This document shows, one piece after another, positions 56,345-62,516 of a DNA stretch of 64,000 bases (position 1 is its first letter; every line of letters begins with the position of its first letter). A model generated the notes under the pieces. That model saw nothing but the letters and a program-made list of their open reading frames with translations, searched no databases and was not told the origin of the DNA. The stretch covers positions 24,063 to 88,062 of the forward strand of contig CAMDGD010000002.1 in assembly GCA_945897785.1 (NCBI GenBank), in the 5' to 3' direction. This DNA comes from Paludibacter jiangxiensis. GTDB lineage: Bacteria > Bacteroidota > Bacteroidia > Bacteroidales > Paludibacteraceae. The position numbers were made by a program, and so were the translations under genes.

Positions 56345-56735
56345 TGGACCTGACGGGAGTCGAACCCGTGTCCAAACGAGGAACTAACTTGCTTTCTACA
56401 TGCTTATCTTCGCTTAAGTTTTCGAAATAACACAAGACCGAAGCCACCAATGTTATCCTTAGTCTTTTAATTTCACCAAAGAATCAAGACCTTTCTTTGG
56501 CTATCCCTGAATTTTCTACACCGCTTGATCGGACGCTTTAGGGCGTAGCTTCCGAGCGATGTCTCGTCCTATCACATGTGACCGGATAAAGTTTAATCTA
56601 CTATAATTCGATTAAGCAGCAAGAGCGTAATTATTTTCGCCAGTTAAAATGTGCCGACTATGATTTAAGTGCTATCCGACAACGCACTGCATGCTTACAA
56701 ATCACCTCTACCCGCTGTCAAAACCAAACAGGCCC
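56345..56735 (-). ncRNA. ssrA: tmRNA (10Sa RNA), tag GENNYALAA
   Basis: Rescues stalled ribosomes. The 5' end GGGCCTG pairs over 7 bp (one G-U) with CAGGTCC at the 3' end; the T-arm reads ACGGGTTCGACTCCCGT. The tag frame on the minus strand at 56612-56641, GGCGAAAATAATTACGCTCT onward, gives GENNYALAA and TAA, the tag I know from Bacteroidales. The CCA tail is not encoded: after the discriminator A comes CAAAA. Length 391 nt. No TAnnTTTG promoter precedes the 5' end; the flank is the heptad-repeat edge of the four-helix-bundle cassette. Confidence 0.95.
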
Positions 56736-56739
56736 TTTT

Positions 56740-57198
56740 AATCAGAACGGAGAAATGAGAACAGAGAACGAAAAGAGAGAGAAGGAAAGAGGGTTAGTCA
56801 TCTCCTAGTTTTTTGATTATGGCGTATAGCATTTTGGATATTTCTTCGAGGGTATTATAAAAATAGTCGTACCCTTCTTTGGATATTTTTTCAATATCAA
56901 CCAAGTGATCCATGATGCCAACACATTCAAAAACACTTCCTCTGGCCATTACCATAAAATGTCTTCTGTCTTTTTTTGAAAACCTTGCCGACCCTTCGGC
57001 AAGGTTTAATAATATACTCGTAGAAGCTCTACTGAGTTGATCTTTTAAAATAAAATCTAATTTACTTTTAGCAATAAATAGCTTTATATCTTTACAATAC
57101 TTACGCGTTTTTAAATAAACATCTAACTTCTGAAACTCAAACATAATCTACAGTTTTCCTTGTATTTCGTTCTCTGTTCTCCGTTCTCTGTTCTGATT
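56740..57198. repeat. Inverted-repeat-bounded cassette carrying a four-helix-bundle gene
   Basis: Left edge: AATC followed by heptads AGAACGG, AGAAATG, AGAACAG, AGAACGA, AAAGAGA, GAGAAGG, AAAGAGG (56744-56792), ending exactly at the gene's stop codon. Right edge, read on the other strand from 57198: AATC, AGAACAG, AGAACGG, AGAACAG, AGAACGA, AATACAA. The two ends are inverted copies and could fold into a stem enclosing the gene. The cassette sits 4 nt from the tmRNA 5' end and 10 nt from the rny stop. Confidence 0.75.
56794..57144 (-). CDS. Four-helix-bundle protein (23S rRNA intervening-sequence protein family)
   Basis: 116 residues. FEFQKLDVYLKTRKYCKDIK, QLSRASTSILLNLAEGSARF SKKDRRHFMVMARGSVFECV and the helical end are the S23/bIVP (TIGR02436-like) pattern. 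These proteins form pentamers of four-helix bundles and are encoded in rRNA intervening sequences or near diversity-generating retroelements; I see neither an rRNA nor a reverse transcriptase here. The gene is enclosed in inverted heptad repeats, has no visible promoter and lies 64 nt downstream of rny. Confidence 0.92.
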   Translation of the reverse strand: MFEFQKLDVYLKTRKYCKDIKLFIAKSKLDFILKDQLSRASTSILLNLAEGSARFSKKDRRHFMVMARGSVFECVGIMDHLVDIEKISKEGYDYFYNTLEEISKMLYAIIKKLGDD

Positions 57199-57208
57199 AA
57201 TCCGTTTT

Positions 57209-58738
57209 CTATTTCGCAAAAGATACCGCTCTAGTCTCTCTGATCACCGTAATTTTCACTTGTCCCGGATAGGTCATTTCATCTTGTATTTTTTTAGCGA
57301 TATCGAACGATAGTGTTTCGGTATCTTTGTCGCTAATTTTGTCGGCACCAACAATCACCCGTAGCTCTCTGCCGGCTTGTATAGCATATGTTTTTAATAC
57401 TCCCGGATAAGAAAGTGCAAGGTTCTCTAGGTCGTTAAGTCGTTTGATGTAGGCTTCAACAATTTCTCTACGGGCTCCCGGACGAGCACCACTTATGGCA
57501 TCGCAAACCTGTACAATAGGGGATAGTAAGCTGGTCATTTCTATCTCGTCGTGGTGTGCGCCAATGGCATTGCAAATTTCTGGTTTCTCTTTGTATTTTT
57601 CGGCCAGTTTCATACCTAAAATTGCGTGTGGTAATTCCGGCTCATCGTCAGGCACTTTGCCAATATCGTGCAATAAGCCTGCTCTTTTAGCTTTTTTAGG
57701 ATTTAGCCCAAGCTCAGAAGCCATAATAGCACAAAGGTTTGCTGTTTCCCGTGCATGTTGCAATAAATTTTGTCCGTAAGATGAGCGGTACTTCATTTTA
57801 CCAATCATACGAATCAACTCAGGATGTAAACCATGTACGCCCATGTCGATAGTGGTTCGTTTTCCGGTCTCGATGATTTCTTCTTCAACTTGTTTTTTTA
57901 CTTTAGCCACAACCTCTTCGATGCGTGCAGGGTGAATACGACCATCTGTAACCAATTGATGTAAGGCCAAGCGAGCAATTTCTCTCCGTACCGGATCAAA
58001 GCCTGAAAGCACAATGGCTTCTGGGGTGTCGTCAACAATAATTTCGATACCGGTAGCCGCTTCTAAGGCGCGGATATTTCTACCTTCGCGACCGATAATG
58101 CGTCCTTTTAGCTCGTCTGATTCTATATGGAATACCGTAACGGAATTTTCAATGGCTGTTTCGGTAGCAACCCGCTGAATGGTTTGCACAATTATCCGTT
58201 TAGCTTCCTTATTGGCCGTCATTTTAGCTTCTTCCATCCGTTCGTTGATATACGACATGGCTTCTGTTTGGGCTTCGTCTTTTAGCGACTCTACCAGCTT
58301 TTCTTTAGCCTGATCGACAGATAAGCCCGAGATGCTTTCTAATTTACCCAACGCTTCTTTATGGATTCTCTCCAGTTCTTTCTTTTTGTTCTCTATAACT
58401 TCAATTTGAGTTTCCAGGTTGGCTTTAATAGCATCTGTCTCAGATGATTTTCGTTGCAAATCTGCTTGAATTTGCCCTTGTTGCATTTCTCGTTGCTGAA
58501 TTTTTGCTTCAATTTGTTGGATTTTAGCATTACGCTCGGCAATGTGTTTTTCGTACTCTTCTTTTAAGTTTAGGTACTTCTCTTTTACTTCAATAAGCTT
58601 ATTTTGCTTTAGCACTTCGGCTTTAGCTTCAGCCTCTTGAATTAAATTTTTTGCTCGGGTTTTTACGATAAAATTTACCGTTATCCAAGTGATTATACCT
58701 CCGCCTATAAAAGCGCTGATTATTAGAATAATATTCAT
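57209..58738 (-). CDS. rny: Ribonuclease Y
   Basis: 509 residues. N-terminal membrane helix ([20 protein letters not shown]), long coiled coil (30-190), KH domain ([20 protein letters not shown]), HD domain ([20 protein letters not shown], then [14 protein letters not shown] with the HD pair) and a conserved C-terminus. An endonuclease that starts mRNA decay at the membrane. Downstream of zapA behind a long hairpin. Confidence 0.96.
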   Translation of the reverse strand: MNIILIISAFIGGGIITWITVNFIVKTRAKNLIQEAEAKAEVLKQNKLIEVKEKYLNLKEEYEKHIAERNAKIQQIEAKIQQREMQQGQIQADLQRKSSETDAIKANLETQIEVIENKKKELERIHKEALGKLESISGLSVDQAKEKLVESLKDEAQTEAMSYINERMEEAKMTANKEAKRIIVQTIQRVATETAIENSVTVFHIESDELKGRIIGREGRNIRALEAATGIEIIVDDTPEAIVLSGFDPVRREIARLALHQLVTDGRIHPARIEEVVAKVKKQVEEEIIETGKRTTIDMGVHGLHPELIRMIGKMKYRSSYGQNLLQHARETANLCAIMASELGLNPKKAKRAGLLHDIGKVPDDEPELPHAILGMKLAEKYKEKPEICNAIGAHHDEIEMTSLLSPIVQVCDAISGARPGARREIVEAYIKRLNDLENLALSYPGVLKTYAIQAGRELRVIVGADKISDKDTETLSFDIAKKIQDEMTYPGQVKITVIRETRAVSFAK

Positions 58739-58760
58739 TTTTTATATAAATTAATTGGTT

Positions 58761-58813
58761 AAAAAAAACGCACTACCTTATCGAAAACCATGGTTTTACG
58801 ATAACATAATGCG
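58761..58813 (-). terminator. Long hairpin with T-run between zapA and rny (terminator or attenuator)
   Basis: On the minus strand CGCATTATGTTATCGTAAAA and TTTTCGATAAGGTAGTGCG pair over about 19 positions (a few G-U, one mismatch, one bulge) around CCATGG, followed by eight T. It is 20 nt after the zapA stop and 22 nt before the rny start, so it would end zapA transcripts or control read-through into rny. I see no TAnnTTTG box in the remaining 22 nt. Confidence 0.75.
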
Positions 58814-58832
58814 GATTAATATAGTTGTTTGT

Positions 58833-59144
58833 TTAGTTTTCAGTTTCTTGTTGTAAGTATGCTTCTAACGCAGCATCCATGCTTTCTAGTTCGGCCAACA
58901 GGGGTTCTATATCCTTGTTATTTTGTGTTTTAAGACCGTTTACTGCAAGGTTTAACGCAACCATGGATAGTATTGTTTCCAATGGTTTTAGCTGATACTT
59001 CTTTCTGTATGCTATGATTGCTGCATTAATCAAATCGGATGCTTTGCGGTATGTTTCCTCTTGATTTCTAGGAATTGGCAAGCGCAAGGCTTCTTGTTGT
59101 TCTTGTATCTTAAGACTAATTGTCAGCAAATCAAACTCTTTCAT
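58833..59144 (-). CDS. zapA: Cell division protein ZapA
   Basis: 103 residues. ISLKIQEQQEALRLPIPRNQ, EETYRKASDLINAAIIAYRK and TILSMVALNLAVNGLKTQNN follow the ZapA pattern (small N-terminal domain plus dimerising coiled coil). It stabilises FtsZ bundles. The next gene upstream, a coiled-coil protein, ends 3 nt before its start; the pair is conserved in Bacteroidales upstream of rny. Confidence 0.85.
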   Translation of the reverse strand: MKEFDLLTISLKIQEQQEALRLPIPRNQEETYRKASDLINAAIIAYRKKYQLKPLETILSMVALNLAVNGLKTQNNKDIEPLLAELESMDAALEAYLQQETEN

Positions 59145-59147
59145 GCT

Positions 59148-59441
59148 CTATTGATTTAAAAGAGCTAAACATTTATCTATTTCCCGCACCATTTTAGTCA
59201 ATCGTTGTTTGGCCTTTTTTCTTTCTTCGTCGTTGGTAGAAAGGAGTCCGACAGTAACAAGATTGTCGTGTTTGGTTTGAAGCTCCAACAAGAGTTTGTG
59301 ATCATACATCAATTCATTTTTCTGCTTGTTAAAAGCATCTGCTAAAGCTTTGTTTTTAGCTTTTTCTGCTTCATACATCCCTTTTAATCGGGAAATTTTT
59401 TCTTGTAAGCTGTGCAGTAATTGAATATGTTCTTCAGTCAT
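59148..59441 (-). CDS. Coiled-coil protein upstream of zapA (ZapB-like position)
   Basis: 97 residues from ATG 59441 (MTEEHIQLLHSLQEKISRLK). The track's 7 extra codons (MCEFCLN) lie at or before the expected transcription start, since a TATTTTTG box is at 59460-59467. Almost the whole chain is a Leu/Lys/Glu heptad coiled coil; NDEERKKAKQRLTKMVREID is the conserved end. Likely partner of ZapA in division; this is inferred from position, not proved. Confidence 0.8.
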   Translation of the reverse strand: MTEEHIQLLHSLQEKISRLKGMYEAEKAKNKALADAFNKQKNELMYDHKLLLELQTKHDNLVTVGLLSTNDEERKKAKQRLTKMVREIDKCLALLNQ

Positions 59442-59459
59442 GTTGAGGCAAAATTCACA

Positions 59460-59494
59460 CAAAAATAGCGAAACCGTTTCGAAAAAAAAACAAA
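59460..59494 (-). promoter_or_regulatory. Promoter of the coiled-coil protein-zapA operon
   Basis: TATTTTTG (59460-59467, minus) with TTTG 23 nt upstream (59491-59494). Between them lies the palindrome CGAAACCGTTTCG, which could be an operator. Confidence 0.55.
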
Positions 59495-59553
59495 AGCGTG
59501 GTATTTTTGTTAAAAATAAAGTAGTTGAATTGCTATGGTGCTCTTCATAAGCC

Positions 59554-60483
59554 TTATTCGTTTAACATGCGTAGGTCTGCTGCGCCATAAACTTCTGTAG
59601 ATATTTCGTTGAGCCAGCCTGCCTGTTGCAATACGGCAGTATGAATTTTGATGAAACGAATGCCACTTAAAGTAACAGGGTTTCCTACTGAGTCGCGGGC
59701 ATTAGCGATATCAAATTCATTGCCTTTTTTTGTTTCGTTGTAATCGCCTGCTGCATTATTCTCGGCATATCCGTAGTTGAAACGATTGGGATATACCACC
59801 CAGCTTTCTGTGGTTCCGGTGCTGTTATTATAGTAGGCGTCGGGTAGGCGGGTTCCTGTAAAAAGTAAGGAGTCTTTTGTGTTGTCTGGCCACCAGGCGT
59901 AGCTTGTTGTACTGCCAAAACCAACCCGTAAAGTGTCGCTGTTGCCTTTGTTATCTTTCCATGTTATGTTTTCGTTTAAGGCTGGTTTGTAGTAGGTTAT
60001 TTGGTACTGGGTATAAGTTTCTGAGTGGTTGTGTGCGCTACCGCTTAGTTCGTACCAAGTGTCGTCCGGTAATCCGTTTCCGTTGGTATCTTCCATAACT
60101 GATACGATGCCCGGTTCTGCCGCAGGGGAATTGCCGCAAAAAACAATCAAGTCATTGCCCTCAAGGTTGGGTATGGTATGGTTAAATTTTCCGATAATAT
60201 ATCCGCCAAATCCACCTAAAGAAACGGCTGATTTTGGGTTGTCGGGATAAACGGTATAAAGGTAGTGGGGTTTGCCAACAAAGTACTCGCTGTTCGTTAA
60301 TGCTGTGTTTGTGGCGTATTGTCCGGGGGCATATTGATAATCTAAAACTTGCACAATGTAGCATGCGCTGTCTTTTAGTTCGTCTATTTCGGTTACTGGA
60401 GGTTCGTGGGTGATTTCATCTTCTTCGCACGAAAAAAAGAATATAGCGTTAAGTAAGATTAGGATGCTAATAAGCCATTTCAT
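59554..60483 (-). CDS. Surface lipoprotein with calcium-binding-type loop
   Basis: 309 residues, lipobox LNAIFFFSCEEDE. The acidic EEDEITHEPP start after the Cys fits the export signal of surface lipoproteins in this phylum. DTNGNGLPDDTWYELSGSAH is a calcium-loop-like motif; the rest is beta-rich with many Tyr/Trp. I recall such proteins near vitamin B12 or other TonB-dependent receptor genes, but no receptor is adjacent here, so the ligand is open. Single gene. Confidence 0.7.
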   Translation of the reverse strand: MKWLISILILLNAIFFFSCEEDEITHEPPVTEIDELKDSACYIVQVLDYQYAPGQYATNTALTNSEYFVGKPHYLYTVYPDNPKSAVSLGGFGGYIIGKFNHTIPNLEGNDLIVFCGNSPAAEPGIVSVMEDTNGNGLPDDTWYELSGSAHNHSETYTQYQITYYKPALNENITWKDNKGNSDTLRVGFGSTTSYAWWPDNTKDSLLFTGTRLPDAYYNNSTGTTESWVVYPNRFNYGYAENNAAGDYNETKKGNEFDIANARDSVGNPVTLSGIRFIKIHTAVLQQAGWLNEISTEVYGAADLRMLNE

Positions 60484-60604
60484 CTGATTGTAATTTAGTA
60501 TAGTCTCGGGTATTTTATTTTTTTAAAGAATGCATGTCCACGAATTAGAGTTAAAAGTCAAAAAAATACAGGTCCACGGATTACACGGATTAACGCAGAT
60601 TAAA

Positions 60605-60749
60605 AGTCGAAGGTCAAGAAATATTGGGTCCGCAAATTAGCACCAATTTACACGAATTTCAGTTGTGCATGTTTTCAATTTTGATAGTAAAACGCAGACC
60701 CCGTCTTTTGTCTTTACTCTTTGTTTTTTTATCTAGATTCTAGACTCTT
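60605..60749 (+). repeat. Left copy of the inverted repeat flanking queA
   Basis: Reverse-complement of 62047-62195. Matching blocks are ACTATCAAAA-containing 44 bp (TTTTGATAGTAAAACGCAGA then CCCCGTCTTTTGTCTTTACT) and CAAATTAGCACCAATTTACA CGAATTTC. Its gene-proximal part is seven heptads, CCGTCTT to GACTCTT (60701-60749). Confidence 0.85.
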
Positions 60750-60759
60750 CCTATCATAG

Positions 60760-60788
60760 TTTGTTTTCTGCAAATTTCATTAATTTTG
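60760..60788 (+). promoter_or_regulatory. queA promoter (TTTG-N17-TAATTTTG)
   Basis: TTTG at 60760-60763 and TAATTTTG at 60781-60788, spacing 17. The track's queA start (TTG 60786) lies inside the -7 box, which is why ATG 60807 is preferred. Confidence 0.65.
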
Positions 60789-60806
60789 TCCATCAAAACA
60801 AATAAA

Positions 60807-62084
60807 ATGTTTCAACACCCGCATAAAATACGAATAGCAGATTACGATTATTCTCTGCCAGATGAACGTATAGCCAAATTTCCGCTTGAGCAACGGGATG
60901 CCTCAAAATTATTGCTGTACAAAAACGGCAAAATTTCAACAAGGCAGTTTTTTGAGCTTCCCGATATGTTGCCCGCAGATAGTTTGCTGGTATTTAACAA
61001 TACCAAAGTAATTCAAGCGAGGCTTATCTTCTCTAAAGATACAGGAGCCCAGATAGAAGTATTTTGTTTGGAGCCATATAGTCCAAATGACTATGCTCAA
61101 GCTTTTCAGCAAACACAATGCTGTGAATGGAAATGTATGGTGGGGAATCTAAAGAAATGGAAAACTGGTGTGTTGCAATTGTTCGTTGGGGGGAACGATG
61201 TATTGCCTCAACGGATTACCGCCGAGAAAATTTCTACTGTTGAAAACACCCATATCATTCGTTTTACCTGGGATAATCCGGTTTATAATTTTGCTGACAT
61301 ATTGGAATTGGCCGGCGAATTACCTATTCCGCCGTACCTTCATAGAAGCACCATTGAAAAAGATAAAGAGACATACCAAACCGTGTATTCTAAAATTAAG
61401 GGTTCGGTAGCTGCTCCAACGGCAGGCTTGCATTTTACTCCGCAAGTGCTCGCAAACTTGCAAGCCAAAGGCATAGAAACAAATGAACTTACCTTGCATG
61501 TGGGTGCAGGTACTTTTCAGCCTGTAAAATCGGATGTTATTGAAGGGCACACTATGCATGCCGAATTAATTTCGGTACGGAAAGAAACTATAGCGCGATT
61601 GCTTACAAAAATAGATACGATTGTGGCGGTGGGAACAACCTCTGTTCGTACACTCGAAAGTCTCTATTATGTTGGTGTCTTACTAGAAAAGAATCCAAAT
61701 GCAACACAAGCTGAATTAGCTATAATGCAATGGATGCCTTATCAAACAGAATTTACTATTACGACAACAAAAGCGTTGCAAAACATACTAACTTACCTTG
61801 AAAGCAAGCAATTGGATAGGCTGCAAACTTCTACTCAGATTATTATTGCTCCCGGCTATCAATTTAACTTGGTAAAGGCTATTATCACTAATTTTCATCA
61901 GCCTAAAAGTACCTTGTTGTTATTAATTTCAGCCTTCCTTGCTGGAGATTGGAAGGGGGTATATACTTATGCACTCGAAAATGACTACAGGTTTTTGAGT
62001 TATGGAGATAGTTCTTTGTTGATTAATGATGTATTAGAATCAAGAATAAAGAACCAAGAATATAGACAAAAGAATAAAGAGTAA
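60807..62084 (+). CDS. queA: S-adenosylmethionine:tRNA ribosyltransferase-isomerase
   Basis: 425 residues from ATG 60807 (MFQHPHKIRIADYDYSLPDE). DERIAKFPLEQRDASKLLLY, GELPIPPYL, APTAGLHFTPQVLANLQAKG, LHVGAGTFQPVKSDVIEGHT MHAE and TNFHQPKSTLLLLISAFLAG are QueA hallmarks. It makes epoxyqueuosine in tRNA. After the expected end (NDYRFLSYGDSSLLI) the frame runs on as NDVLESRIKNQEYRQKNKE, whose last 17 residues are encoded by the heptad part of the right inverted repeat. Confidence 0.95.
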   Translation: MFQHPHKIRIADYDYSLPDERIAKFPLEQRDASKLLLYKNGKISTRQFFELPDMLPADSLLVFNNTKVIQARLIFSKDTGAQIEVFCLEPYSPNDYAQAFQQTQCCEWKCMVGNLKKWKTGVLQLFVGGNDVLPQRITAEKISTVENTHIIRFTWDNPVYNFADILELAGELPIPPYLHRSTIEKDKETYQTVYSKIKGSVAAPTAGLHFTPQVLANLQAKGIETNELTLHVGAGTFQPVKSDVIEGHTMHAELISVRKETIARLLTKIDTIVAVGTTSVRTLESLYYVGVLLEKNPNATQAELAIMQWMPYQTEFTITTTKALQNILTYLESKQLDRLQTSTQIIIAPGYQFNLVKAIITNFHQPKSTLLLLISAFLAGDWKGVYTYALENDYRFLSYGDSSLLINDVLESRIKNQEYRQKNKE

Positions 62085-62195
62085 AGACAAAAGACGGGGT
62101 CTGCGTTTTACTATCAAAAGTAAAAATTTGCACTACCGAAATTCGTGTAAATTGGTGCTAATTTGTGGACAAGTACTTTCTTGACCTTCGAATTT
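62035..62195 (+). repeat. Right copy of the inverted repeat flanking queA, with heptad array
   Basis: Nine heptads in perfect register, TAGAATC, AAGAATA, AAGAACC, AAGAATA, TAGACAA, AAGAATA, AAGAGTA, AAGACAA, AAGACGG (62035-62097), followed by GGTCTGCGTTTTACTATCAA and AAATTCGTGTAAATTGGTGC TAATTTGTGGAC, ending near TTTCTTGACCTTCGA. Inverted relative to 60605-60749. The queA stop codon is in the array. Confidence 0.85.
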
Positions 62196-62516
62196 TTATC
62201 ACTTCCAAATAAAAAATGCCGGTTTGTATTAGTACATTCATCAATTGGCTTATTCGCAAGAGCTGCAAATAAAAAATGCTATATTAAACCAGTCCTTGCA
62301 TTTTTTTACCTAAATATCTGAGCCCATCGATTGGATGAAAAACTTATTAATAAAGCATTTGTTAGGGTTCTTGTTGAGAGTATTTGTTTGCATCCGCAGT
62401 TTGTATTGAATAAATATATAAGTTCCGATTTTTTTCTTTTTTAATACTTTTCCGTTTGTTGATTTAGTAGTTATTTCCTTACTTTTGTGCATACAAAAAA
62501 TTCAAGTTCATTCCCC
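62085..62516. other. Intergenic region between queA and guaA
   Basis: About 430 bp. The first 110 bp belong to the right inverted repeat. 62200-62450 is AT-rich without recognisable features, although ACAAATAAAAAATGC-like text occurs twice (62204 and 62264). The guaA promoter lies at 62456-62487. Confidence 0.5.
62456..62487 (+). promoter_or_regulatory. guaA promoter (TTTG-N20-TACTTTTG)
   Basis: TTTG at 62456-62459 and TACTTTTG at 62480-62487, spacing 20: a full consensus match 29 nt before the guaA ATG. Confidence 0.75.

Larger units (their letters stand above)
60484..60806. other. Intergenic region upstream of queA with repeats and the queA promoter
   Basis: About 320 bp. From 60538 it holds short repeats of the kind CCACGGATTACACGGATTAA, then the left inverted-repeat copy (60605-60749, annotated separately) and the queA promoter at 60760-60788. 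Confidence 0.6.

Noticed and set aside
56794-57144. Diversity-generating retroelement accessory (Avd) role for the four-helix-bundle protein
   Set aside because: No reverse transcriptase, template repeat or variable repeat is present nearby.
60182-60364. Short ORFs over the surface lipoprotein gene and over queA
   Set aside because: Out-of-frame shadows with no domain and no promoter.
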